A stretch of DNA of 35,274 bases from Alphaproteobacteria bacterium (GTDB lineage Bacteria > Pseudomonadota > Alphaproteobacteria > UBA7887), in the NCBI GenBank assembly GCA_030739735.1, contig JASLYQ010000026.1:1-35274 (forward strand), given 5' to 3'. Made by a program: the position numbers and the translations under genes. Below the pieces are notes generated by a model. That model made no database searches. It saw only the letters and a program-made list of their open reading frames with translations, and was not told the origin of the DNA. This document shows positions 24,976 to 32,676 of this stretch, in pieces (the first letter of the stretch is position 1; every line of letters starts with the position of its first letter).

Positions 24976-25340
24976 TGCGATCGAGATAGGATGCCGCTAG
25001 GTCGCCGCTACGTTTTCTGTCATGTAACAGTAGGCAGAGTTTTACGAGGTCGACGAAGCCGTAGGCGAGCAGCTTATGCAATACGAAGTCTTGTCGACGA
25101 AGCGCCTAATAGATTTTCGTGAACAGCGGTTGACCACTCGCAGAGTGGAACAAACTCGACCACTGTCTCAACGACCACGGCATGCGATGGCGGTTCCATG
25201 GTATTTTCGATGATCACCAACTCGGCGCCCTGCATATCGAGCTTGAGAACATCGGTGCCCGCGGCTTCTGCGATCTCATCGGGGCGGTAGCCCTCGATGA
25301 GTAAGGCACTGACATCGACAACCTTTATGTTGATTGGGCA
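24956..25340 (-). pseudogene. FkbM-family methyltransferase remnant (frameshift, internal stop, 5' truncated)
   Basis: On the minus strand, GTDVLKLDMQGAELVIIEN followed by VVVETVVEFVPL is the conserved core of FkbM-type SAM methyltransferases. Near 25133-25139 the frame breaks. The expected continuation, QPLFTKIY then ALRRQDFVLHKLLAYGF, is found in the next frame from 25132 downward, interrupted by TAG at 25108-25106 and ending with TGA at 24958-24956. The N-terminal half of the family is absent because the COQ9-family gene begins to overlap there. Three lesions together make this a clear pseudogene. It also covers most of the gap between purK and the COQ9 gene. Confidence 0.7.
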
Positions 25341-25378
25341 GCGCTGCGTCGACGAGCTTGCGGAAACGGAACGCGCCC

Positions 25379-26044
25379 TCAGGTCTGCCAATCTCGCACG
25401 GCTCTCGGGCCGTGCCGGGCAAGTGCGGCAGCAATGGGCACCGTGGCCTTGGCAATCACGCTGTCGAGCTGGTTGCGCGTTTTCTGGATACGCATGACAT
25501 CGCTGATGCGGCGATGGAGAAAGGCCCAGGTGGCGGCTTGGTTCGGCGTGTCGTCGTCAAGCCAATGGAGCAGCGCAGCACCGTAGACGACGGCAAGCAG
25601 CGCCCGCTTAGTGTAGTAGTTGAAGTCTGTCGCACTGTCGCCCGCCACGCGCCACATGGCATCGACCGTGTGCGCCACGTTGGCCGGCAAGGCCAAGGCA
25701 TAGGCGGGCGTCATCTGCAAGGCGAGTGCTCGGCGCACCGCCTCGCGGTGCGGTGTCGCCTGTTCAAGGCGCACGCGCACGGCGGTGGCGATGCGTTGAC
25801 GGACCGGCATTGCTTCGAGGTCGATTTCGGCCAGGGCTTCGAGCATGCGCCGGTCTGCCTCGGCCAGGAAGAACGACAGCACGCCGCGGAGGCCACCGGG
25901 AAAGGCGCGCCCGGCGGTCTCGGGAGCCTTACCTAGGTCACCGGCTGCCGTCTCCACGGTTGACCAGGTCCAGCCGTCGAATGGTACCCGCGCCAGGGTG
26001 GCGGCGAGCAGGCTGCGGGCGAGAGGGGCTAACTCAGGCGACAT
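25379..26044 (-). CDS. COQ9-family protein (rpsU-divergent type)
   Basis: COQ9 proteins bind lipids and assist ubiquinone synthesis, in eukaryotes by presenting substrate to COQ7. The 221 aa product is all-helical with a TetR-like fold. Family signatures include the N-terminal VPFDGWTWSTV, RAFPGG, a central VDAMWRVAGDSATDFNYYTKRALLA, and WAFLHRRISDVM. Alphaproteobacteria commonly have this gene divergent from rpsU, and here it lies near rpsU with two genes inserted. ATG 26044 lies inside the end of the deformylase gene (11-base overlap), so the two are coupled. Confidence 0.88.
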   Translation of the reverse strand: MSPELAPLARSLLAATLARVPFDGWTWSTVETAAGDLGKAPETAGRAFPGGLRGVLSFFLAEADRRMLEALAEIDLEAMPVRQRIATAVRVRLEQATPHREAVRRALALQMTPAYALALPANVAHTVDAMWRVAGDSATDFNYYTKRALLAVVYGAALLHWLDDDTPNQAATWAFLHRRISDVMRIQKTRNQLDSVIAKATVPIAAALARHGPRAVRDWQT

Positions 26045-26606
26045 CACGGTCCTCCGGTGGTTTGGCGACGGGGCTCTGCAGAAGCGGGTTGTTGCGGATT
26101 TCCGAGACATAATGGAGACTGGTCAGATTGGGCATGCGCATGGGGTAGAGAATGCCGTCCAGATGGTCGCATTCGTGCTGCACGATGCGGGCGCGGAGGC
26201 CATCTATCTCGCGCTCGACCGGCGCACCGTCAAGCCCCAACCCGCGATAGCGGATGCGGGCTAGTCGCGGCACGGCGCCGCGCAGGTAGGGCACCGAGAG
26301 ACAGCCCTCCCAGTCGATCGCGATCTCCTCGCTGGCGGGTTCAATCACCGGATTGATCAACACCGTCGGCGGTACGTCCGGTGTCGAATTCTCATCGGTT
26401 GTGCGCGTGCCGGGCACTTCGAATATCACCACGCGTAGGCCGACATGGACCTGGGGCGCGGCTAGACCGACACCGCCGGAATCGGTGAGCGTCGCGCGCA
26501 TATTGGCGACTAGGCAGGCGATCTCCGCGCTGCCAGGCTCCGCGACCTCTGCGGCGCGCTGCTGTAGGATCGGGTGGCCCATGCGGGCAATCTTGAGTAT
26601 TGCCAT
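26034..26606 (-). CDS. def: Peptide deformylase
   Basis: Peptide deformylase removes the formyl group from the N-terminal Met of new proteins. All three motifs are present in the 190 aa product: GVGLAAPQ (45-52), EGCLSVP (100-106) with metal ligand C102, and HECDH (144-148) with metal ligands H144 and H148 and catalytic E145. ATG 26606 gives MAILKIARMGHP, the usual opening. It overlaps the COQ9-family gene downstream and is divergent from the ABM-domain gene. Deformylase genes are often paired with fmt, but this one is not, so it may be an additional copy in the genome. Confidence 0.95.
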   Translation of the reverse strand: MAILKIARMGHPILQQRAAEVAEPGSAEIACLVANMRATLTDSGGVGLAAPQVHVGLRVVIFEVPGTRTTDENSTPDVPPTVLINPVIEPASEEIAIDWEGCLSVPYLRGAVPRLARIRYRGLGLDGAPVEREIDGLRARIVQHECDHLDGILYPMRMPNLTSLHYVSEIRNNPLLQSPVAKPPEDRDVA

Positions 26607-26665
26607 GACTGCTAATATGGGCAGACGAGCCGACGTGGTAAAGTATGACGAAAGGGATTGTGGCG

Positions 26666-27007
26666 ATGATTGCGGTGATCTTTGAGTTCACGGTGCGTGA
26701 GGGGCGCAAGGACGACTACTTCGACTGGGTTGGAAAGCTGCGTGAGGAAGTGTTGGCGGCTGACGGCTTCCTCTCGATCGAGCGCTTCGAGAGCCTGACG
26801 GCGCCGGACAGCTTCGTGTCGCTGTCGTTTTGGCGCGATGCCGAGGCCGTGCGCGCCTGGCGCGAGAATCCCAAACACGGCCAGGCCCAGGCGGCGGGGC
26901 GCGAGGGTATTTTCGACAGCTTCCGCCTGAAGACGGCGGAGGTGATGCGCGAGATCACGCTCGATGCTGCCGGTAACCGTGCGGAGCGGGACCTCAGCGG
27001 CGGCTAA
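26666..27007 (+). CDS. Antibiotic biosynthesis monooxygenase (ABM) domain protein
   Basis: The 113 aa product is a single ABM ferredoxin-like domain: MIAVIFEFTVREGR, DYFDWVGKLREEV, DGFLSIERFES, and SFVSLSFWRDAEAVRAWRENPKH. Such small dimeric proteins include heme-degrading and quinone-forming monooxygenases, but many have no known substrate. The pattern FWRD followed by W..N..H resembles the heme-degrading HmoB/IsdG-like group more than the antibiotic ones. I chose ATG 26666 because GAAAGGGA lies upstream; ATG 26645 is in frame without a ribosome site. Divergent from def across about 59 bases. Confidence 0.8.
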   Translation: MIAVIFEFTVREGRKDDYFDWVGKLREEVLAADGFLSIERFESLTAPDSFVSLSFWRDAEAVRAWRENPKHGQAQAAGREGIFDSFRLKTAEVMREITLDAAGNRAERDLSGG

Positions 27008-27011
27008 GCAT

Positions 27012-27074
27012 TTGCTTCACAAGGCGCATATGCTGTGTTAAGAGGCGCGATCTGCTGGTCATTGGGACCAGCGG
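27012..27074 (+). promoter_or_regulatory. rpsU promoter candidate and leader hairpin
   Basis: TTGCTT (27012-27017) and TGTTAA (27036-27041) are 18 bases apart and could form a sigma70-type promoter. A hairpin follows: GCTGGTC (27054-27060), loop ATTGG, GACCAGC (27066-27072), with two more pairs outside including a wobble. It lies in the untranslated leader 28 bases before the rpsU start. It has no T-tract, so it may be regulatory rather than a terminator for the ABM gene. Confidence 0.35.
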
Positions 27075-27101
27075 CCTTAATTTCTGGGAGCATTTGAACA
27101 C

Positions 27102-27302
27102 TTGCAAGTAATTGTCCGTGACAATAACGTCGACCAGGCTCTGCGTGCGCTCAAGAAGAAGATGCAGCGCGAGGGAATCTTCCGCGAGATGAAAATGCGC
27201 CGCGCTTACGAGAAACCCTCGGAGAAGCGGGCCAGAGAGAAGGCGGAAGCGATCAGACGGGCTCGCAAGCTGGCGCGCAAGCGTATGCAGCGCGACGACT
27301 AG
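27102..27302 (+). CDS. rpsU: 30S ribosomal protein S21
   Basis: S21 is a small basic protein of the 30S head/platform that helps base pairing with the anti-Shine-Dalgarno. The 66 aa product begins [30 protein letters not shown] (shown here only as the opening half, residues 1-20 being [20 protein letters not shown]) and has the basic [20 protein letters not shown] tail of the alphaproteobacterial form. The start is TTG at 27102: the same frame has a stop at 27078-27080 and no ATG or GTG between, so a TTG start is forced. A GGGAG site lies 11 bases upstream. A strong terminator follows at 27326-27360. Confidence 0.95.
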   Translation: MQVIVRDNNVDQALRALKKKMQREGIFREMKMRRAYEKPSEKRAREKAEAIRRARKLARKRMQRDD

Positions 27303-27325
27303 ACCGACGTTACGAGATGTGACCG

Positions 27326-27360
27326 CAACGGACCGTCGCCCGTCGGGCGGCGGTCCGTTG
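27326..27360 (+). terminator. Strong stem-loop terminator after rpsU
   Basis: CAACGGACCGTCGCCC (27326-27341) pairs with GGGCGGCGGTCCGTTG (27345-27360), a 16-bp stem with one G-U wobble and a 3-base loop (GTC). It begins 24 bases after the rpsU stop. The T-tract that follows is weak (CCGTTTAGG), so efficiency is uncertain. It separates rpsU from the SDR gene that starts at 27380. Confidence 0.75.
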
Positions 27361-27379
27361 CCGTTTAGGGGAGGGAAAG

Positions 27380-28186
27380 ATGGCTAATCGCTTGGAAGAC
27401 AAGGTCGCGATCGTCACTGGTGCGGGCTCGATCGGGCCCGGCTGGGGAAACGGCAAAGCAACCGCAGTGAGCTTTGCGCGCGAGGGCGCCAAGGTCTTCG
27501 CCGTCGACATCAACCCGGAGGCAGTCGAGAAGACCGCCGGCATCATCGGCGACGACGGCGGCGAATGCACCGTGCATAAGACGGATGTCTCGTCCAATGT
27601 CGACGTGGTGGAGATGGTTGAGGCCTGTCTCACCAAATACGGCCGTATTGACGTACTGCACAACAATGTTGGCATCGTCGAGCCCGGTGGGCCTGAGGAG
27701 ATTGGCGAGAACGCCTGGGACCGGCTGATCGACATCAACGTCAAGAGCATGTACCTGACTTGTCGCCACGCCCTGCCACACATGGTGGCACAAGGCGGTG
27801 GCAGTATCATCAACATCTCCTCTATCGCCTCGTTCTATGCACTCGGCTACCCCTGCGTCTCGTACTCGGCGTCGAAAGGGGCGATCAATGCGATGACCCG
27901 CAACATCGCCACGCAATATGCGGCTAAGCGGGTGCGTTGCAACGCCATCCTACCCGGCCTCATGGATACGCCGCTGATCCGCGACGCGGTCTCAGCGGCC
28001 TACGATGACATCGATGCCATGCTCAAGAAACGCGATGCCCAATGCCCCATGGGCTTTATGGGCAACGCCTGGGACGTTGCCAACGCTGCGGTCTTCCTGG
28101 CCTCCGACGAATCCCGTTACGTCACCGGCATTGAGCTGCTGGTAGACGGTGGTATCACGCTCACCATGACGCCGATGGCAGTATGA
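27380..28186 (+). CDS. Short-chain dehydrogenase/reductase (SDR), classical type
   Basis: The 268 aa product is a classical SDR. The NAD(P)-binding motif TGAGSIGPGWGNGKA is a variant of TGxxxGxG with an insertion. NNVG at about 92-95 replaces the usual NNAG. SSIAS holds the catalytic Ser and YSASK the catalytic Tyr and Lys. The C-terminal DGG (VDGGITLTMTP) is also typical. Asp at the end of beta-2 (VFAVDIN) favours NAD(H). The substrate is not evident. ATG 27380 follows GGGAGGGA. It begins right after the rpsU terminator and ends before a 324-base gap. Confidence 0.88.
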   Translation: MANRLEDKVAIVTGAGSIGPGWGNGKATAVSFAREGAKVFAVDINPEAVEKTAGIIGDDGGECTVHKTDVSSNVDVVEMVEACLTKYGRIDVLHNNVGIVEPGGPEEIGENAWDRLIDINVKSMYLTCRHALPHMVAQGGGSIINISSIASFYALGYPCVSYSASKGAINAMTRNIATQYAAKRVRCNAILPGLMDTPLIRDAVSAAYDDIDAMLKKRDAQCPMGFMGNAWDVANAAVFLASDESRYVTGIELLVDGGITLTMTPMAV

Positions 28187-28510
28187 AGGGTGAGGTTTAT
28201 CGCGGAGATCACACTGCAACCGTTGGTCGCTAACCGGCATGACCCACTCATACCGTAAGAAATTCTCGTTCGAATTTGACGAGCGGATCAGTTGCATCTC
28301 TTAAGGATACAACCCGCATACTGGATTTTCGCAGCCGATAGTGGCGCTGTTGCCATGTGCCTCCGGAAATGATGCCCTGCGCGATGGCCTCGGGTCGCGC
28401 ATAGCGATACCAAGCGTCATATTTTACAATGGTGCGAACGAGTGCGTGCGGGGAACGGTTGCGGGCTCTCGCAGCCGTTCGTGCGAGCACAAGAGGGGAT
28501 GGTATTCGAG
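28187..28510. other. Gap between two SDR genes with a possible 80-aa remnant
   Basis: This 324-base gap has no recognised gene. A minus-strand frame at 28248-28490 (start GTG, 80 residues, containing SGGTWQQRHYRL and DPLVKFEREFLTV) has plausible codon use but no known match. Its start lies only 20 bases from the oppositely oriented SDR gene, which makes a functional promoter unlikely. The plus-strand leader of the next SDR contains a strong hairpin at 28453-28480. Confidence 0.25.
28453..28480 (+). repeat. 11-bp inverted repeat in the SDR leader
   Basis: GAACGGTTGCG (28453-28463) pairs with CGCAGCCGTTC (28470-28480) with one G-U wobble around the loop GGCTCT. It ends 30 bases before the ATG at 28511. 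The absence of a T-run argues against a terminator, so it may shape the 5' leader of the SDR mRNA or mark a protein-binding site. Confidence 0.5.
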
Positions 28511-29293
28511 ATGGATCTTGGACTCGCCGGCCGTTCGGTACTGATTACTGGGAGCTCGAAAGGCATCGGGCTTGCCTGCGCCCACGGCTTCGCTGCCGAA
28601 GGCTGCGACGTGCATCTGGTGGCGCGAACCGCGGCCGATCTGGAGCGCGTCCGCACGGACATCGCCGGGCGCTACCAGGTTCAGGTCGCAACCTCGACGC
28701 TGGATCTCAGCGACAGTGCCAATGTGAGCCGGCTGCTAGAAGCCGCGGGTGACGTCGACATTCTCGTCAACAACGCGGGTGCCATTCCCGCCGGCTCCAT
28801 CGACGACGTGGACGAGCAGCGCTGGCGCGAGGCCTGGGATCTCAAAGTCTACGGTTACATCAACGTGACCCGCGCGTTTCTAGCACGCATGACAGCGCAA
28901 GGCAGCGGCGTGATCATCAACGACATTGGCACTGGCGGCGAGAAGCTCGACTACAACTACATTGCGGGCGCCGCTGGTAATGCCTCGCTAATGGCGTTCA
29001 CCCGCGCCATCGGCAGCCGTTCGATCTATGCCGGTGTGCGCGTCGTCGGCGTCAATCCGGGACCGGTGGAGACCGATCGTATCCAGACGCTGATGCGTCA
29101 GAAGGCGGTCGCGGAGTTTGGCGACGAAAGCCGGGCGGCCGCGTATTACGCCAACTGGCCGATGGAGCGGTTCGCGAGGCCGGATGAGGTTGCCGACCTG
29201 ATTGTCTTCTTGGCATCGGACCGCGCGAGCTACATTTCCGGAACCGTGGTCACTATCGATGGCGGCATGGTCAACAACAACTCGATGCTCTGA
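28511..29293 (+). CDS. SDR-family protein lacking the catalytic Ser and Lys
   Basis: The 260 aa product has the SDR Rossmann fold: TGSSKGIG (13-20), DILVNNAGAIPAG near 83-95, and the C-terminal TIDGGM. The active site is unusual. The strand that should carry Ser reads IINDIGTGGE, with Gly at the Ser position, and the Y-x-x-x-K motif is Y150-I-A-G-A154. So Tyr is kept but Ser and Lys are lost. The paralogue at 31884-32663 has the same change at the same positions, so it is not an error. It may catalyse a different reaction or have a non-catalytic role. I chose ATG 28511; ATG 28499 is in frame but too close to AGAGGGG. Confidence 0.85.
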   Translation: MDLGLAGRSVLITGSSKGIGLACAHGFAAEGCDVHLVARTAADLERVRTDIAGRYQVQVATSTLDLSDSANVSRLLEAAGDVDILVNNAGAIPAGSIDDVDEQRWREAWDLKVYGYINVTRAFLARMTAQGSGVIINDIGTGGEKLDYNYIAGAAGNASLMAFTRAIGSRSIYAGVRVVGVNPGPVETDRIQTLMRQKAVAEFGDESRAAAYYANWPMERFARPDEVADLIVFLASDRASYISGTVVTIDGGMVNNNSML

Positions 29294-29309
29294 CCTGACG
29301 ACCCTGAAA

Positions 29310-30068
29310 TTACCCGCGTCCGATGAACGGCATCTTGGTAGCCATCACGGTCATGAACTGGACATTGGCGTCGAGTGGCAGGGAGGCCATGTAGACCACG
29401 GCGCTCGCCACGTGCGCCACGTCCATGCGCGGCTCCGGCCTGATCCCGCCGTCGGCCTGGGCCACGCCGCTCGCCATTCGCGCCGTCATCTCGCTCGCTG
29501 CATTGCCGATGTCGATCTGGCAGCAGGCGATGTCATGCGCCCGGCCATCAAGCGAGGTTGACCGGGTGAGGCCGGTAATGGCGTGCTTGGTCGCCGTATA
29601 GGGCGCCGAGTTGGGCCGCGGCACGTGGGCCGAGATTGAGCCATTATTGATGATGCGTCCGCCCATCGGTTCTTGCGATTTCATCTGCCGAAAAGCCGCG
29701 CGGGTACAATAGAAGGCGCCGTTGAGGTTGGCATCGACCACGCTCAGCCATTGTTCAGGCGTCAACTCGTCCATGGGCACGGGCGGTGCGCCCGTGCCGG
29801 CATTGTTGAATAGAAGGTCTACGCGTCCGAACGCCTCCACTGCCTTAGCAAACAGAGCGTCGACAGCGTCCGCATCACCAACATCCGTCGGCACCGCGAC
29901 GGCACGCGCGCCAGCGGCCTCTACTTCCGTTGCCGCAACCTGCAACGGCAGGGCACGGCGTCCTGCCAACGCCACCGCATAACCTTTACCCGCTAGCGCC
30001 ACGGCGCAGGCCTTGCCGATCCCACTGCCGGCTCCCGTTACGATCGCGACCTTGCCAGTGTCAGCCAT
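29310..30068 (-). CDS. Short-chain dehydrogenase/reductase, classical type
   Basis: The 252 aa protein is an ordinary NAD(P)-dependent SDR. It has TGAGSGIG (11-18), NNAG at about 89-92, and the full catalytic set with NNGSISA (Ser) and [10 protein letters not shown] (Tyr and Lys). ARG-ARG (AGRR) after beta-2 suggests preference for NADP(H). The C-terminus is atypical, ending [11 protein letters not shown] without the usual DGG. AAGGAGGAT lies just before ATG 30068. It is the last gene of the minus-strand set that starts at apbE and converges on the SDR at 28511 with 16 bases between stops. Confidence 0.88.
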   Translation of the reverse strand: MADTGKVAIVTGAGSGIGKACAVALAGKGYAVALAGRRALPLQVAATEVEAAGARAVAVPTDVGDADAVDALFAKAVEAFGRVDLLFNNAGTGAPPVPMDELTPEQWLSVVDANLNGAFYCTRAAFRQMKSQEPMGGRIINNGSISAHVPRPNSAPYTATKHAITGLTRSTSLDGRAHDIACCQIDIGNAASEMTARMASGVAQADGGIRPEPRMDVAHVASAVVYMASLPLDANVQFMTVMATKMPFIGRG

Positions 30069-30093
30069 GCTTATCCTCCTTACATCCTGTTCC

Positions 30094-30180
30094 GCGCAGC
30101 GATGCCGTCGTCCACGCTATAGATCGTGCCCGTATATCATGCCCGTCGGATCGGCTGAGCGTTCAGAGGCAATAAATTGA
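30094..30180 (-). pseudogene. 3'-end fragment of another SDR gene
   Basis: The minus strand reads FIASERSADPTGMIYG, then after a frameshift [11 protein letters not shown]. This matches the C-terminus of the paralogous SDR at 31884-32663 (FLASERAAYTTGVIYSIDGGVAAR) in order, with one frame change in the middle. Upstream of this fragment nothing of the gene remains. It therefore looks like the residue of a duplicated or replaced SDR gene, in the 188-base gap between the SDR at 29310 and the FAD oxidase. Confidence 0.65.
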
Positions 30181-30256
30181 GGAGGCCCGCGACCCTTGCT
30201 CGGCGTGGCCGTCCGTACCCTCATCCGGTTCCGGTCACTCCTGACTTTGCCCGGTA

Positions 30257-31858
30257 TCAGGTCTCGACAATAACGCCGGGGTTCATGACGCCGTGGGGGT
30301 CGAGGGCCTGTTTAGCAACACGCAACACGTCGCCAAACAGTGGCGGTCTCTGTTTCAGGTACCACGGCATGTGCAGCCGGCCGATCGCATGGTGGTGGGT
30401 GATGCTGCCGCCGCTTTCGGTCATGGCGTCGTATGCAGCTGTCTTGATGGCCATAGCCTGTTCGACCATACGCGCCTTGTCGCACAGGAAATGATAGGTG
30501 AAATAGGGTGCCGGGCCGTCCGGGTAGAGGTGGGTGATGCGGCATGTGACTGTGCCGTCGCGGCCTGTAACCTCGCGGATCGCTTGTGCCGTGCGAGCTT
30601 TTACCGTTTCGTGCAGATCGTGAAATCCGCTCCATGGGATTGATGTCTCGCAGGTCTCACGACCGATGCCGCGTGAGGTTTTTACTTCTCTGTAAAACGG
30701 TTCGCGCACGAAAGCTTGGCGCCAGCGGGCGGCTGCCGATGCCGAACTATCAACAGCTGCCTTGATCATCTCGCCACCATGGTCAAGGCAGGCCTGCCTG
30801 GCGATATCGAGCCAAGGGTCAACTGGGTGATGTGCCGATTCAAAGCCGAGCACCAGGATCGCTTTGGTGCTGTCGTAGGCCCCGCTCAGCCCCGCCTCGC
30901 GCGGGTCAATGAGACGGCAGTTGGCGGGATTGAGGCCGGCCTGTGCGACCTCGCGTATCGCCTCAATGCCATCATAGAAGCCGGCGAAAGCGAACGTCGC
31001 TCCGCTACGGTAGATCGGCCGGGACGGCAGTCTCAGCCAAGCCTCGGTAATGATGCCCATGGCACCTTCGGAGCCGATGGCGAAGCGGTCTGGGCTGGGG
31101 CCGGCACCCGAGGCCGGCAGGCGTCGAGATTGCCAGTCACCGCTGGGGGTAACCATGCGCACGCTCTCAACGAAATCATCGATGTGGGTGGTGCCTGTGG
31201 CATAATGTCCTGCGGCGCGGGTGGCGATCCAGCCGCCCAGGCTGGAATAGGGATAGGCCTGCATGAAGAAGCGCAGCGACAGGCCGTGCGGCTTGAGCTG
31301 GGCGTCGAGGTCGGGACCGAACACGCCCGCTTGCACCCGCGCCGCCCGCGACGTGGTGTCAGCCTCCAATACTCGGTTCATGTGGGACATGTCGATGCTG
31401 ACGGTGCTCTCGAAGTGCTCGCCGACCACCGGATTTATGCCGTATACGGCACTGGAGCCGCCGCCGAACGGTATTGCCGCTTGTTCGGCGCCGCCGCACC
31501 AGTCGAGCACGGCGGCAACCTCGGCCTCGTTGCGAGGATAGACTACCGCGTCCGGTGCATCTGCGAAGTCGCGGGCGAAACAGCGCGCGCTTTCCATGAA
31601 AGACTTGCCATAGGTGTGCAGCGCGCGATGGTAGGGGTCGGTGTGGCAGATTGGCTGAAGGCTTGGCGGCACGGCACCGATGCGTGGCGGCTCGAGGCTG
31701 ATCTCATCCAGGGTTGGCGGCGGTGTCGCCTCGAAGCTATCGGCGCCCAAGGCGTCTCCCCAGACCCGCTCGATCGTGTGGGCTTCTTCGGCTGTCGCAC
31801 CTTCGTCTTCGCCGCCCCAGGCGTAGAATTTCCGCCGCTTGCGCCAGTTTTCCTGCAT
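30257..31858 (-). CDS. FAD-binding oxidase/dehydrogenase (GlcD/alkyl-DHAP synthase-like, VAO family)
   Basis: The 533 aa product has a PCMH-type FAD domain at about 100-290. VVYPRNEAEVAAVLDWC, IPFGGGSS and SLGGWIATRAAGHYATG can be seen, then FAIGSEGAMGIITEAWLRL. The C-terminal FAD-oxidase domain follows and contains SITHHHAIGR, an HHH motif characteristic of alkyl-DHAP synthase relatives. The closing DPHGVMNPG is the standard end of GlcD/AGPS-type enzymes. AGPS relatives in bacteria mostly oxidise 2-hydroxyacids or alcohols rather than making ether lipids. ATG 31858 follows AAGGGGCG, 25 bases after the SDR stop. Substrate unknown. Confidence 0.85.
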   Translation of the reverse strand: MQENWRKRRKFYAWGGEDEGATAEEAHTIERVWGDALGADSFEATPPPTLDEISLEPPRIGAVPPSLQPICHTDPYHRALHTYGKSFMESARCFARDFADAPDAVVYPRNEAEVAAVLDWCGGAEQAAIPFGGGSSAVYGINPVVGEHFESTVSIDMSHMNRVLEADTTSRAARVQAGVFGPDLDAQLKPHGLSLRFFMQAYPYSSLGGWIATRAAGHYATGTTHIDDFVESVRMVTPSGDWQSRRLPASGAGPSPDRFAIGSEGAMGIITEAWLRLPSRPIYRSGATFAFAGFYDGIEAIREVAQAGLNPANCRLIDPREAGLSGAYDSTKAILVLGFESAHHPVDPWLDIARQACLDHGGEMIKAAVDSSASAAARWRQAFVREPFYREVKTSRGIGRETCETSIPWSGFHDLHETVKARTAQAIREVTGRDGTVTCRITHLYPDGPAPYFTYHFLCDKARMVEQAMAIKTAAYDAMTESGGSITHHHAIGRLHMPWYLKQRPPLFGDVLRVAKQALDPHGVMNPGVIVET

Positions 31859-31883
31859 AGCTGCGCCCCTTGTCGGAATGCTA

Positions 31884-32663
31884 TTATAGGCCGTGTCTTG
31901 CCGCGACACCGCCGTCGATGCTGTAGATAACGCCCGTCGTATAGGCTGCCCGCTCGGAGGCGAGGAAGGTCACCAGGTTTGCGACTTCCTCGGGTTTGGC
32001 GGCGCGGCCGGCGGGTAGATTGGTGGTGAGGTCGCGCCAGCGTGACTTGTCGCCGAACTCTGTCTCGGCGCGCTGCTCCATCAGCGTCACCATGCGTCCG
32101 GTCTCGACGAGGCCCGGATTGATACCGACCACACGCACGCCGTCGTCAAGACTGGTCGAGCCGAGCGCGCGCGTAAACGCCATGAGGCCTGCATTGCCTG
32201 TCGAGCCCGCGATATATCCCGCGTTGAAGGCCTCGCCGGCAAGCCCGATTACATTCACGATCACCCCCTGACCGCGCGAGGCCATGCGCGCATGGAAGAT
32301 GCGGCAGAGATTGATATAGCCGAAAACCTTGAGATCCCAGGCCTCGCGCCAGCGACCCTCGTCGATACTTGCCACTGTGCCGCCGGGAATGGCGCCGGCA
32401 TTATTGACTAGAATATCAATGTCTGGGCAACGACCGGAGAGCTCCTGCTGCGCCTCGCTGTCGGAAAGGTCGAGGGCGTGGGTCTCTATCGAGACCTGGT
32501 GGTTGCGCAGGATCTTATCCTTGGTTTCCGCCAATGCTTCTTTGCCGCGGGCGGCTAGGTGAAGGTGTGCGCCTTCGGCGGCAAGCGATTCCGCACAAGC
32601 CCGGCCGATACCCTTGGAGCCACCGGTAATCAGGGCCGTGCGTCCCGCCAGTTCCAGTTCCAT
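31884..32663 (-). CDS. SDR-family protein, paralogue lacking catalytic Ser and Lys
   Basis: The 259 aa product aligns without gaps over most of its length with the SDR at 28511: TGGSKGIG (13-20), DILVNNAGAIPGG, RWREAWDLKVFGYIN. It shares the abnormal active site, with VNVIGLAGE in place of the Ser strand and Y150-I-A-G-S154 in place of YxxxK. The conserved GN after this (GSTGNAGLMAFTRALG) is common to both copies and suggests a distinct SDR subfamily. It lies between caiB (13 bases) and the FAD oxidase gene (25 bases) in the same orientation, which ties it to CoA-ester or hydroxyacid catabolism. Confidence 0.87.
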   Translation of the reverse strand: MELELAGRTALITGGSKGIGRACAESLAAEGAHLHLAARGKEALAETKDKILRNHQVSIETHALDLSDSEAQQELSGRCPDIDILVNNAGAIPGGTVASIDEGRWREAWDLKVFGYINLCRIFHARMASRGQGVIVNVIGLAGEAFNAGYIAGSTGNAGLMAFTRALGSTSLDDGVRVVGINPGLVETGRMVTLMEQRAETEFGDKSRWRDLTTNLPAGRAAKPEEVANLVTFLASERAAYTTGVIYSIDGGVAARHGL

Positions 32664-32676
32664 TTTGCTCCCTCTC

